Translations under genes and position numbers: made by a program
DNA from: Ricordea florida
Lineage: Eukaryota > Cnidaria > Anthozoa > Corallimorpharia > Ricordeidae
Length of the DNA stretch: 64,000 nucleotides
Assembly (NCBI GenBank): GCA_949710005.1
Contig: OX453274.1
Location: forward strand, 6,183,674 to 6,247,673
Reading direction: 5' to 3'
The notes under the pieces: generated by a model
What the model saw: the letters and a program-made list of their open reading frames with translations, nothing else
Database searches by the model: none
What the model was told of the DNA's origin: nothing
Part shown: positions 31,901 to 46,200 of the stretch, piece after piece
Position numbering within the stretch: the first letter of the stretch is position 1
How the letters are laid out: every line of letters begins with the position of its first letter

Positions 31901-34900
31901 TACTGATGTGCAGGTCCTTAAAGATAAGCACATGAGCTGGTATCGACGTACCACAGTGTAGCGCTGTTCCATCGTCATTCCTTCGTCCGTTTTCATGACA
32001 CTCTCGTCCACAACGACGTTCGGAGAAACTTTCGCGAAAGCGGCGCAACCCTGAGGGTAAACTCCTACGAGAAAAAACGTGTAACATATATAATTGATTA
32101 TACATAAATATATATCAAATTATATATTATATGTATTAATACTGCTGCGTTATGTAAAACGGTTTATTCACTCAAAAGTAATGACAAGGGCTTTGTTCAA
32201 TGCATAGAATAAGGTGAAGACGCACGCCACACACGAATGCTGTTACTTATCACTGAATGGGAAGCGAAACGAAAAGAAACGAAACGAAGAGGTAACATTT
32301 TTTCCTCACTTGCAGCTAGCGGCTGAATTGCGGAGGAACCAGAGGGTGAGATCGGGCATCAGCATATAGAAGGCGCCTCTGGCAGCCGCCTCAGTCCATG
32401 GATGATCTCACCCCACCCTCCCAGACCAATGACGGCACAAGTCAGCTAGACCATGACACCGGGAACTCGCCCTACTCTTTTCGAACAGTGCCATGGGTTC
32501 TTTTACGTCCCACATTTACAAATCAATTATATAGAGTTGTGAGACGGGGCCTATTGTTTATCGTCTTTATTCGAGAAGACTAGAAAGTCTAACCATTTGC
32601 AGATGTCATTAAAAAGGCAGCACTTTCCACTCAATTGTTGGTCCGGCTGGGATTTGAACCCGCGACCTCCCGCGGGAGGCTAGTCCGGAGCTCTACCAAC
32701 TGAGCTAACCGGTCGGCGGTTTGATTGGAATGGGGGATGCTAGTTCACCACAGGACAGGGAACATAGAAGAAATAGTCTAGAATCTCACCTTGTCGCTTT
32801 AAATACTCAGCGACCAGAGCTGCGGCGTGGATGTAACAGTGTGCGGTCTGGTAAAGAAGTGAAAGACACGTCATATAAAAACAATGAACACGTGACACGA
32901 GTTCTTCCATGCGTGAGGAAAAACGCTGCAAGAGCGATAAGTTACCAATAAAATGAACTACATAACTGGAAAATAACACGAACACGAACACTAACGAAAA
33001 ATCACGCGCACCTCGGAATAGTTTTCTTGACTCTCGTGAACTGCAGCCATGTGCTCAAGCCAGGTCTCTCTCAGCTCAGGAGTACTGGAATAGGATTTGG
33101 CTAAACTGTACTGTAAGTCCACTAAGACTTCTGGGATGTCATCGTGTTCCTGCGAAAAACAATTGCTGTTACGTAACAGAAATTCAACTCAGAAAAATGC
33201 TTGATAAGAAGTTACGTAACCGGGAGGTTTTCTTTTTCGTCTTCGCCTCTCCCTTTACCTACTTACAATTACAAAAAAATTAAAGAATAAAAAATTATTT
33301 GTGCATTTAATTCACACTCTGAACTAAATCAAAAAGTTCTCTCGTTCTTCTTCTGGTAACACCCAACTTGTGAATAGATGTCGCTCGGACGCATTTTCCA
33401 TGTGGTTATCTCCTGTTTATTCCACGAGTCCTTCATAGCTCAGTGGCAGAGCGTCCGAACTAGTCAAGAGAATGCCGTAGGTTCGGCTTCTATCGGGAGA
33501 TCTCGGATTTGCTTTTCCGAGTTTGCGTTGACACTGCCGAAAACTACATCTCTCGTGAATTCTCCAGGCTCAAAATAAGCCATCTTCATTTTTTTTCAAT
33601 TCCAACTACGTAGAATTCAATAATTAGAATTCACTGCTTCTGGAGAACACTGCACAACAACTAATGTTTTGGAAGAGCTTACAGTAATGAAAAGTCGTCA
33701 AATTCTAACGCAGCTAAAAATGGTTTAACCTCGTTTCGTTTTTGGCCTTCTAAGTTCTTCAGCTTTTTTTTCTAGTTAACCGTTTTAAAGAAAATGGCGG
33801 TAAAATAACTCCAACAGCGCCGTTAAGAATTACAGTGATTGCACGATTATTTAATAGATTCTTTTTCTTTCCGTTTACTTTCCTTAGTGATTGTTTTTAA
33901 TATTGATTCCGATTTTGTAAGCTTGCCTGAAAGATTTTTCGTCCTAAGGGTACTCTTGAAAGACCATAAACCTCCAGGCTATTCTAACATAGCATTAACC
34001 TCAACTCAAAAACTAACGAACGACTGCATTTTACGTTGCATAATGCAACAAAACCTTTGCATTTCTATGGCATAATACAAGAAGAGATAAAAGATAACTT
34101 AAACGTATAAGAACAACAATCAGTGATTTTCAGTTATCCCAAGAAGGCAGTTTGCAGCCGCAGCTGAAGAACTAAATCGGCTTGCAAAAGGAGTGTGAAG
34201 GAATTATAAAATGATCGTCCTTCTCCCTAGAAACAAAGAATCTCGACATACACATTTTACAAGAAAACGTTCTGTCTTAACTTTGGGCGCCATTTAATGA
34301 TTCCCTGAAAACAACCTCGCATTGTGGAAGGAGTGAAAGAAGAAGAGATGAGAATAGATGCATTGAATTGGAAAATTACTGTGATTTCTAAGGTGAGCAG
34401 AGTGAGAGCAAAACAACTGAACTGAGGAGAAGAGGAAGAGGAACAAAACAAAAAAAGAAAAAAAAAAGAAAAAAAAAAGAAGAAAAACAGCATAACTTGT
34501 GGCTCAGGTAAAAATTATTAATATTAAAAGCATACCCAAAATGAATTTTGCCAAGTCTTTGCTTCAGGGAGGGGAGTAGGAGATGTTAGGATCGGCAAAG
34601 CGACCTGTACAGCGAATTCTTGAATCGTATGCAGCTTCGCTCGCTTCTTGAGCGTAAACTTTCCGTTTTTGTAGTTAGACTCTTGGATAATCTCCGAGTA
34701 AGAAAATTCCCGCAAGGCCATTTTACAAACAAGAGTCGACAGCAGGTCTTTCATCTAAATGTTGCGGACAACTTATGTAATCAGGGTGATCCGGCAAATC
34801 GTCGTTTTAAACTCGTCTTCGTTGAAAATCTCTGAAATATATCACTTTTAAGCTCACGCGAGACAGAAAACCATTTCTCTCGACGCAGCACAAGGTTAAA

Positions 34901-37900
34901 TGAACGTGCGATGCCGGCTGACCATAAAAATATGTCATAGTCTGCACTCTAAAGCAATGAAAGGTCTGGAAAATGATTTTAGAACCCACTTAAACCCTTA
35001 AAAAAGCACCCATTAATTTTACACCAAAACACAACGTCAATTAGAAAAATTGTTGCCACAGGCAAAAACAACTTACATAACGTTGTCAGCTCAGTATTAC
35101 ATAATAACGACATAAAACAGCAAGAAAAACGGCCGGGCCATCAACTTCGATCATCAATTCTTTCATACACTCAGCCTAAAATTACTTTCAAGTCGTACCG
35201 TTATTGAAACACGACAATGAATGACGCGTTCAGTGTCTCTAAGGTAAGTTTTACGATAACAGTATCACAAAGTGTAACTCAAAACACAGAATAGTGTCTG
35301 TTGCTCGCATTAACCGCGGTCCACATGAAGCGGGTTAATTTCAGAAAAAATATTTTCACCGGGACAAACGAAACTGTGTCCGTTGAGCTGGGTTCCTCTG
35401 TAACAATTTCAAAGGTCAGAATTTCATTCAATGACATTCAAACGTTTTGCTGGTCGTTATCTCGTTTTCTTCTTGTCGCATTTGGAGAGGTGAGCCACCC
35501 ATCTGAATTTACACAAACAAAGCCTCTATCTAGGGTTTGAATGGGACGTCGCTGAGCACAACTGTCGTGCGCGCAATATACTAAAGGATATTAACGGTGG
35601 CGAGAAGATATGAATTTTATGTTCGAGTGGCAAGAACAATATGAGGTGTCGTTTTTGCCACGAGAACATAAAATTCATATCTTCGAGCTAACGTGTAATT
35701 TTCCGTTTATTGTATGGACAAAAACACATTAAGACGTTCGCTTGGCAGCTTTGTACACAAAATGAATCGCGCAAGGCGGGAAATGATGTCATCGATATCC
35801 TCACTAGTCAAGATATGGAAAATACGCCAGTACGGTCCCGGATGTAGTTTCGTATGAATTTTACGAGTGGTGTGATTCGCAGTAAAACACTCAGGTCTAT
35901 ATAATGACATCGGCGTCACATACCTTCATCTGAGCCGTGGCCTGTAAAACAGTGTGAATCTTCTTCGTCAGATCTTTCACTTCAGAAGGAAGGGGCGTAT
36001 TCTGCAACAAAGGCAGGTACAAAACTTCAGCTGAATATTTGTCGACAATGTCTCAGAGCATAGGATGTATTAGTCTCTATGTCACCAGCTACCTGTAGGT
36101 TAGTGGTTTTCTGAAGCTTAACCCTGTCACAGCCAGGATAAGAGCGACAATCCGATTGTGGATATAGGTTTAACCTAAGAATGCGGAAGAAAACAAATCT
36201 CGCCACCACTAACGGGGTGGTGACAAAACCGTGAGAAATTGCGTTGCAGTTGTCGTTAGTGTTGCAGTATGAGCCAGTTATTTAATGGAATCAGATTCAC
36301 TTTTTACGCGTCCGTACTCGCATGGATAATGAATTGTACCATAGTATAATTTAAACGCGATTCTTGAATCCTCAGCTTGGATTCATTTACTGCTGCTTTT
36401 ACAATGATAAAACAGGAAACGGAAGTGTTTGTTTCTGTTTTCTTTAAGCTGACTAACACTAAAAAAAGTAAAAAAAGCAGTAAAAACAGCAACAACAAAA
36501 AAAAAACGAAAAAAAGGAAAAACAGCAGCGAAACGATAACAAAACAAGCCAAAAAAGAAGAGGATCAACAATGAACTCAACAACGCCACCACTACCAACA
36601 ACAATAACAGCAGAAAAGACCATAACTACCACAGCAATTGATAGTATAACAAGTATAATGAAAACAATAAAAACAAACAACATTAAAAAAGCCTGTTGAC
36701 AATATTTAAATATATATATATATAAACAAAAGGAAGGACATAAACAAGAAGGAAAAAAATGCGCTCGTGCGAGGGACGTTTGTATCTGTTGGCTTTGGTT
36801 GAAAGAGTCACTCTGCGCCACACCGTTTTTTGTTTTTTGTTTGCCGGGGTCATTTTATATCGCGATCTCAGTAATACATGTACACATATGCGCAGTACAG
36901 TAGAAACCCGCATACAAGAACATGTGGATTAAGAACACCCAGGCTGATATTTGGTAAAAAAGGAGCATATATATAAGAACATATTCAGCCTGAAAATTGA
37001 AAATTGTTCTTATAAGAAGTCCGGATGCCAGTCGAAAGCTCGGTTGTGCAATTTATTTTCTAATGTTGTGTGTCTCAAGTTTAATTTTCTCTCAAAGTTA
37101 TGTATTTCATCATGGTTAGTAAATCCCTTACATTTTTCTTAGAAGTAGAAAATTAAGAACACTTAAGAACACTTTCAGGCTGATTTCACCTAAAATACCT
37201 GATATATAAGAACCCAATCAGCCTGAACCCCGAAAATCGGTGTTCTTGTATGGGGGTTTTTACTGTATGATAAAATAAACAATTCATATCTACCTTCATC
37301 CCTTTATCTTTAACAGCATAGTTTTTCAGGGCAAAGAGCGAGTTATTTACGGCAGACCGGTTCAAGCCATTTGCCATGAGTTTGGAGACAGCCACAATAA
37401 CCTGAGAAGATGAAGAATAAAAATATTTGTCTTTGCGCTGTTTTCCAGTTCGGTTTACTACGTGCTTTGAAAATTTAGCAAGATTGGAAGAAATTAGTGC
37501 GGAATTTTTTTTTTACGTAACAGTCGAGTTGATCACAAGTAGACGATAAAACGAAGCATATTTATTTTCGCTGGCACAATAAATTTCCACGAAAACGGCA
37601 CCGAACTTGACTTTCTCACAACAGTTTGTTATTGACCAACGAGTAAATCGAGGTTCTGCAGTTTTCACAGCTTTTCTTAAAGTAGCTATCTATAATCCTC
37701 AAATTCTTCAGTTCCGCAAATAAACTACTTCATTTTTTTCTCAAGCATCTGAGCGGGCCGGAATTCAAAATCCTCGAATTTGATTGGCTAATCACGCGCG
37801 CGTGACCGGTCCAGCTTTTTACGATACTGTCCACGGGCCAGATTTTTTCCCAGCTGTAACAATTTCCTATCTCTTTTCTTACCGGGCTAGGTCGGTCTGT

Positions 37901-40168
37901 ATAGAAAAAAGACCTCGGGCCAGATTTTTTCCCAGCTGTAACAATTTCCTATCTCTTTTCTTACCGGGCTAGGTCGGTCTGTATAGAAAAAAGACCTCGG
38001 GCCAGATTTTTTCCCAGCTGTAACAATTTCCTATCTCTTTTCTTACCGGGCTAGGTCGGTCTGTATAGAAAAAAGACCTCGGGCCAGATTTTTTCCCAGC
38101 TGTAACAATTTCCTATCTCTTTTCTTACCGGGCTAGGTCGGTCTGTATAGAAAAAAGACCTCGGGCCAGATTTTTTCCCAGCTGTAACAATTTCCTATCT
38201 CTTTTCTTACCGGGCTAGGTCGGTCTGTATAGAAAAAAGACCTCGGGCCAGATTTTTTCCCAGCTGTAACAATTTCCTATCTCTTTTCTTACCGGGCTAG
38301 GTCGGTCTGTATAGAAAAAAGACCTCGGGCCAGATTTTTTCCCAGCTGTAACAATTTCCTATCTCTTTTCTTACCGGGCTAGGTCGGTCTGTATAGAAAA
38401 AAGACCTCGGGCCAGATTTTTTCCCAGCTGTAACAATTTCCTATCTCTTTTCTTACCGGGCTAGGTCGGTCTGTATAGAAAAAAGACCTCGGGCCAGATT
38501 TTTTCCCAGCTGTAACAATTTCCTATCTCTTTTCTTACCGGGCTAGGTCGGTCTGTATAGAAAAAAGACCTCGGGCCAGATTTTTTCCCAGCTGTAACAA
38601 TTTGCTATCTCTTTTCTTACCGGGCTAGGTCGGTCTGTATAGAAAAAAGACCTCGGGCCAGATTTTTTCCCAGCTGTAACAATTTCCTATCTTATTTCTT
38701 ACCGGGCTAGGTCGGTCTGTATAGAAAAAAGACCTCGGGCCAGATTTTTTCCCAGCTGTAACAATTTCCTATCTCTTTTCTTACCGGGCTAGGTCGGTCT
38801 GTATAGAAAAAAGACCTCGGGCCAGATTTTTTCCCAGCTGTAACAATTTCCTATCTCTTTTCTTACCGGGCTAGGTCGGTCTGTATAGAAAAAAGACCTC
38901 GGGCCAGATTTTTTCCCAGCTGTAACAATTTCCTATCTCTTTTCTTACCGGGCTAGGTCGGTCTGTATAGAAAAAAGACCTCGGGCCAGATTTTTTCCCA
39001 GCTGTAACAATTTCCTATCTCTTTTCTTACCGGGCTAGGTCGGTCTGTATAGAAAAAAGACCTCGGGCCAGATTTTTTCCCAGCTGTAACAATTTCCTAT
39101 CTCTTTTCTTACCGGGCTAGGTCGGTCTGTATAGAAAAAAGACCTCGGGCCAGATTTTTTCCCAGCTGTAACAATTTCCTATCTCTTTTCTTACCGGGCT
39201 AGGTCGGTCTGTATAGAAAAAAGACCTCGGGCCAGATTTTTTCCCAGCTGTAACAATTTCCTATCTCTTTTCTTACCGGGCTAGGTCGGTCTGTATAGAA
39301 AAAAGACCTCGGGCCAGATTTTTTCCCAGCTGTAACAATTTCCTATCTCTTTTCTTACCGGGCTAGGTCGGTCTGTATAGAAAAAAGACCTCGGGCCAGA
39401 TTTTTCCCATTCGAACCTCGAACTAACATATACATGTTTTCTCTCACGCGGTGAGATATGAAAATCTGAATGTAAAGCACAAGACAAAACGAGGCGAGAC
39501 GAACTTAATAGAAACAAGTGACATGAATTTTAATCTAAAATTGACAGATCGGCTATGCAGGAGAGGTCAGTAAAGAAATTTTGGCTGGCATAATTTGCTA
39601 AGTAATAATGGAATGAGAAAACAATGTGCAAGTTTTACAGATATATATATATATATATATATATAAAAAGTTATGATGCTTCGAGCCAACAGGGATGCCA
39701 CACGCCAGAAGGATCCAAAAGGATTCGTAGTCCAAACCTCGAGTAATGAAATTTGTAGGCAATTGTGGAACACGAGGACGGACAACTTCGAGCGAAAAAA
39801 AAATATATATATATATATACAGTAAAAAATCTAAAAAAAGTTTAAAAATTTAATAATTTTAATAATTTATTAAATTTTTAAACTTTTTTTAGATTTTTTA
39901 CTGTATATATATATATATATTTTTTTTTTTCGCTCGAAGTTGTCCGTCCTCGTGTTCCACAATTGCCTATATATATATATATATATATAATTACTTGAAG
40001 AGGAGTCTTGCTTGGCAAAAAGTGCTCGATACTATAAAGCAGAGCTTTTCTACGGTGTAGTGAAGTAAAAAAGGAGGCATTGGTTTGCTGTAACTCTGAG
40101 TTTCACGCCTTGTGGCGATCGTCAGACAGACTTTTATCAGACTTTTATTATATATATATATGTTCTAT

Positions 40169-40221
<53 letters not shown>

Positions 40222-43200
40222 CTATCTTTATATATATATGTTCTATCTTTATATATATATATATATGTTCTATATATATATATATATATATCTATATATA
40301 TATATAAATGTGTAAATTATCAAAAACGTACTTCACTATAGCAACATTTAAATACGCTTGTTATAAAAGTTAGCAGGAAGCTCGAACGGAGATCTTTGAT
40401 AGCGACGCAAAAGCAAAGGCCAGTTTTAACTACCAAATACGTGTCGAGACCATTAACAAAAATTAATATAAACGACAAACTATAAATAGTGTCCAACCCT
40501 GTAATTTTTGTGACGATATTCGTAACTGTGAGTCACTTAAGAAAATCATGTTTTGACTAGTGACAACCTCTCGCCCTTGTGGAATAAAAGGATAGAACAC
40601 ACACGGAGATAAAAGAATGGACAACATTTTCAGTAAAGCAAGCAAAAAATTTCCGTTTTTAAACAGAACAGAGGCTTGTTTTAGCCGACTATGAATACAA
40701 TTGACAGAGAGTAATAAACTGCTTTCATTTTTATTATCAGTTTTTGACAATACTGTTTAGCTTTTCGTTATTGCAAATGACCGCAAATTCACAGGAAAGA
40801 AAATCAGTCAAATTATGCGAAAAACATGCACGATTGAGATTAATGGGAGTAGTCTGATAATTTGCTTTCGAGCCTAAAGCCAAAAATTAAGACCTTCTCA
40901 AGCAATTCGTAAAATCTACAGTTTAGACATTGTTATTTAAAAAAAAAGCCGTCAACGAAACCCGAGTAACCTAGCCAGCTATTGACTGAGATTACCAAGA
41001 AAAGCATTTGAAATTCTACCACAAAATCGGTTCTTCGGTTAAATTTTAAACTCGTTCCGTATTAATATTTTTTCTCACTTACTAAGAGTTCAAATGTGAA
41101 TTTTTCCGCCATTCCCAACCAAACTAATACGAGTCCACAGTCACAGTGTTGACAACTTAGGACTACTGCTAACAAACAATGCGTATACATACCATCTGCA
41201 CATTTTTTTACCTCGGCAGTTTTACGCTGAGGGATGTTGAAAAAGAAAAATGCTATCCCTACCACGTTTTATTCGAATCTAGTCCATGGCAAATTACCAA
41301 GATCGAGTTTCAATCATTTGGAACCAACCATAACGCCAGGTTCCGCAGTCGCACAGATTCCAGACGTTTTTGAATAATATCGCTCCGTATTCAAGCTGAG
41401 GATAACAGCGCACATTGATTGGTGTTTATGACACAAAAAAGCACACCGCAGACATATACACAGTGGGAAATCAATAAAGTGAAAATCTTCATGAAAATCT
41501 CCACGACAGATCAAAACACCTGCTGAGTAGAAATCAATCAAATCAATAGTTCTAATCACACTGCAAGCGTATTGTTCAAAAAATTGCATTTCAATCGTAG
41601 GACTTCGAAGTCTTTACTTTGCTGCCACCGCGGGGATAGTGTTAATCTCAGTAAATCTCGCGGCATGCTGTGTACTCTCGATTTTCTGGTAAGGAATGAA
41701 AATACTGGCAGTAAAAGTATTGGAAACTGACGCTTCAGCGTCAAAAGATGCCACAGTGTGATAGACATAACAAAAATCAATTTTGACTGTACTTTCGTTT
41801 CGCATGCAAACTAAAGATCTCAATTTGTTTTTTTTTTATGACAGTAAAAATGTTCAAATTGCTTCTTTGAATTTTTTTATCAAAGCTTACTCGATGGCAA
41901 GAGGTGCGCAATTTAGAAAAACAAATGTTTGTGATACCACTTATTTTATTTCATTGCAGATGGATCGTTCGGAGAAGTAAACAAACGTTTCGTGAAAGTT
42001 TCTCGCATCGTGTTACCGAGCAAGTCGCTCTGGAATTGCTTCATGCATGTAATGTCTGGCATAATTTGCTTCTTTTGACAACAAAAGGCGTCTAAATGGA
42101 CAAGACGCTGCACCGTTTTGTCGCCTGAACAGGGTAGTTTGTTGATCACAGCACTGTAACCGCAAAATCTCCTTGTATCATAGCAGAACGAGTAACGAGA
42201 CAGGATGGCTTCTAATACTCAAAAGGGTAAGTAAACTAGCTGTTGCGTACTGTATAAGACATACCGTCAACTGTACAGGACATTCAACAAAACTTTACTT
42301 GAAATATAGTACAAAAAAAGCTTCGGCTGCCCTGATGGCTTTTGAGATTTTTAATAGTTTTGCAATGTCGGCCGACAACGTCCAGTATTTAAAGATGGTT
42401 TATAACTTAGTCGAAAGAAATCCAAGAAAAACAATGTCGTCTTTAGAGCTCCACTGAATCGCCCTAGAGCACGGCTTAGGCGAATTTTGATAGATTCTCT
42501 GCAATGACTTAAAAGCCGATAACTTCCGATATTTAATTTATAAATATGGTTTATATCTTCGCCGAAACAAATTCAAGACATGCTGTGTACTACAAAAGAT
42601 ATTCAAAACAACGTCGCTTTCTCAACGGAAACGTGGAGATCATGGATAAATTTTTTGCAGTGTCTTGAAGTCTGTAACTGCCAATATCTAAACACGGTTT
42701 ACTGGAAAAACTGGAAAAAATGAAGCCCATTTTAATGGCTTTTGTTTGAGTTATAAAACAAAATGGTACTTTCCTTACCTTAAGAATTATTAGGGACCGT
42801 TCATTTTTTACGAGGGAGGGGGGGGGGGAGTTTGGTGGAATCTGGGGGTCACGCGAAAAAAAAAATAGGGAAAAGGGGTTTCACGTGAAATTTTTTAGCA
42901 ATACTTTTATGTCATAATGTTTTAATCCGAAATTAAGTTCTGTCCCTTTTGATTGGGGGGAGTCATGTGAAAAAAGCTGAGGGGGTCATGCAATTTTTAA
43001 ATGGTACTTCCCGAATCACACCAGCCCCCCCCCAATCCCCTCCCTCATAAAAAATAAACGGTCCCTTACTGACAATACTTTGGCAAAAAAAATCACAGCG
43101 AAAGTTGTTGAGTAGGTAGCGACGTTTGGAATAGACAGTCACTTTCTTACAATTTATCAAAACGAAACAACGTTTATTACAGTATTAGCCTCAAACATAA

Positions 43201-46200
43201 GGGAGTTTAAGATCTCCGAAGGTGACGGTAGACGAAAACATCACCTCAAAATATAACATGGCTCTATCATAAGTTTTTCGCGATTATTCAGTCTCGTTCA
43301 CGTCCTACAAAATGGGTGAAGTATCCTAAAAATAAATTGGTACGAGCGGTTTCAGAATGAAAATAGAGAATGAAAGACTCTCTGTTACATGCTTTCGTTG
43401 TCACCAAAACCTCAAATTTGGTGATTTCACGTAGTCGCTATGTAGAGGACCGCTAATATACTTGCTAAAATCCGTGCTGCACGTGCAGCACGATTATTTA
43501 TACTCTTTTAACCAATGATATTATTGTTTTATGGGGTTGTCGTAGTCGTAGCCATCGTCGTTTCTTAAACTAATATTGTAATCTTAAAAACCACAAGGCA
43601 TACATGCTTTATTTTAACAACAAACGCTATTTACAATACAACAAACCATATTTACAATATCAAACAAAAAATTGATTGCAAAGGACAACTCATTCCAGAC
43701 AACATAATATTCGTAATATCGAATTAAAATATAATTTGAAATATCGTTGCATTTATAGTTAAATGCCAGCAGTGAGCGGTCGAAACGCCGTTGATAAATG
43801 GCGAAGTTTAGATTACCACTGCATCCACACGATGAATGACAATCTATTCTATAACATAAAGATTTGTCTTCGCAGTTTTATGGAGAGGACAAAACGAGAC
43901 AAAGCATTAGTAATTTAACTGGATTTAAGCAAGTAGACTTTTTGCCTATTTCTTTCTTTTTTTTTTACTCACTTGCCAATGAACTCTGTCACAGCTTGCG
44001 TTAGTGGTAAATTCAAAGTTGCTTCTCATGAGAAGGTACAGGAAAGAACAGGCCTAAAAGAAAAGACAATGAAAAAAACCGCGTCTAAAATTATTTTTCT
44101 AAGTTGTCAGAATATCAAAAATTTAAACATGAAAAAAAAAATGCAATAGTATTCATTACTAAACAGGATAAGACATGAGATAGTCGGTATAACGCGACGC
44201 GCATTTTAATGCTATTCTCTGGTTCAACTTCACCCATCTCAGTCGGCTTTTCACAGCGCTCTGGATTGAGCAAAGGAGCACAATCTTCGCATACTAAACG
44301 TAAAAGAATTCAACGCGGCGTCAAGCTTTGTGCATTAGGCTCTCTTAGTCAGTATCACTGAACAGGAACGGACATTAGATGAGCGGTAAATGCATTTTTA
44401 TCTTATTTCAAAGTTCAACTTTACCTGTCTTTGTCGGCTCCTTTCAGTGCATTGACTAAAAAGGATCTTTGCATGCTATACGCAGAGAATTCCACACAAA
44501 GCCAAGCTCCATGTGATATTCTCTGTTAATTTACACTTACGAGGAACAGACATGGGATAGTGCACGCAGTATAACGTGATAAACGTTTGCAGACGATTTT
44601 ACTCACATTCAATGGTTCAGCTTTACCTGGCTTAGTCGCCTTCCTTCGAGCATCAACTTAAGCGAAGCACAATCTTTATACGCTCAACGCGAGTGAATTT
44701 ATCGCGAAATTAAGCCCCGTGCATTAGCTTCTGTTTGAGAAACGGATCAAGTCAAACTTCGAAAAAACGAATAAATTTCCGCACTTGGAAGACTGTCGAT
44801 GGAGGCACGTCAGAAATATGACAACTTACGATATGACAAAATGCCCAATTCCGTAATATTAAAATCATTGACTTTATTTTTCTTTCAGACGCACCTGGTT
44901 TCGCAGACTTTCAAGCTTGGAGTTGCAGCAACTGAGAATCTAAGAGACAAAGCAAGGAATCTCAAGGTAATGGTCAGTAATTAACACTTTCACTTCATGA
45001 ACTGATAAACATTAAAATTTTTGTTACAAAATATTAAGCACTAGGTAGCGAGTAGAAGACGAAAATTGAAAAGAATGATTTAGGTATAAATGGAATAAAT
45101 CATCTAAAAATTGAAAAGATTATCAACATGCCAATGATGAATCGATCAACAGCAAATTTCTAAGTTTAACCAAGGCACTCACTAACAAGGCCCTCGTCAG
45201 GAAAAAAATATGACTGGTGCAATGTTCCTGGTAAAACGCCCTTACCAAGAGTGTTAAAAACAAAACAAAAAAAATTAAAATTAAAATCCACAATGTCCTA
45301 CTCCAAAGACTTTCAGAAGAAAATGACTATATTGATTTATCTGTCTTAAAATATTTTAGCAATTTGGCTTTTCATATTTACATTTTGTGTTGATTTGATT
45401 TCAGATGATATTTTTTAATTTTAGTTGACTGTATACTCTGTACACTAGCTATTTGTATACCTGTTCGTTCTATAGTGTATTGTTTACAAAACACAGTTGA
45501 ATACCGTAGCTTTCGCCACTTGTTCTCTCTTTTATACACATGTAACCACTGCTCGCCTCGACTAGCTATTCCTAATCGCGAGCAGTGCTTAATGAAATTG
45601 TATAATAAACAGTAAACAGTAACAGCAAACAGTCAAGGTTTCTATAAGGAGTACATTCACACACGAGACTGAGATCACGCAACATTTGACAAGGATTCTG
45701 AATTTTTCCAGTTTCAAAATGACTGAGGCTCGTCTCTCACTGGTTATTACAATTACTATAATCATAATTATTAATATTAACATTAATATTCTTGTATCAT
45801 TATCTTCATCATCGTCATCATCATTACTGCTTACCTCACGACAAAGATCACCGCAGTAACTAGCACTACCTCTGAACAATGCTGCCGGGAACTGCAATCA
45901 AAACATTTAAGTTAGAAGAGATAAAATGGGAATTGGGATTGGCCGGGTTTTGCCCGGGAAAATGGCAACCTCGTTTCCAGGATTTTTTCCCTAGAGTTTG
46001 GACGAGGTTGAGAAAATGGGTTTTAATTCACTGGAAATCGGATTTATTTTTCGAATTCCGCAAGTGGGAATGGGATTTGAGCACTGTGAAGTGGGATTTA
46101 GCAAAAAAATGGGCTGGGAAATGGGATTGTTACCCCTCCTTAAGGACCCTCTTGGAATTTTGAATATGTGAAAAAAATCGAACATTTGCATTGTTAACGC

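Larger units (their letters stand above)
33150..35923. other. DOCK intron 22/23 (2.8 kb), no gene seen
   Basis: Contains a tRNA-like fragment at 33430-33505, a purine-rich A/G stretch near 34430-34490 and the foldback at 35.6 kb. The minus frame 34754-34524 has splice-like edges but exons 22 and 23 join directly, so it is not in the main transcript. Confidence 0.6.
37402..43972. other. Largest DOCK intron (6.57 kb), repeat-filled
   Basis: Holds the 82-bp array, the AT palindrome, (TA)n, the first G/C-run MITE and a perfect 20-bp palindrome. Exons 20 and 21 join directly in phase 0, so no coding exon is expected inside. Short frames at 41.0-42.5 kb show no family resemblance. Confidence 0.8.

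Noticed and set aside
34524-34754. Minus-strand frame with [20 protein letters not shown] and splice-like edges
   Set aside because: It lies in the intron between DOCK exons 22 and 23, which already join in phase with conserved sequence across the junction; no recognisable domain.
37835-39408. CRISPR-like array (82-bp units)
   Set aside because: The whole unit is repeated with no variable spacers; minisatellite.
40080-40315. Tyr-Ile repeat frames
   Set aside because: Artefact of the (TA)n tract.
44889-44970. Plus-strand exon look-alike (TTTCAG|ACGCAC ... AAG|GTAATG) encoding [20 protein letters not shown]
   Set aside because: The complementary strand gives the conserved 15-codon DOCK exon 19 in perfect phase; the plus reading has no family match or partner exons.
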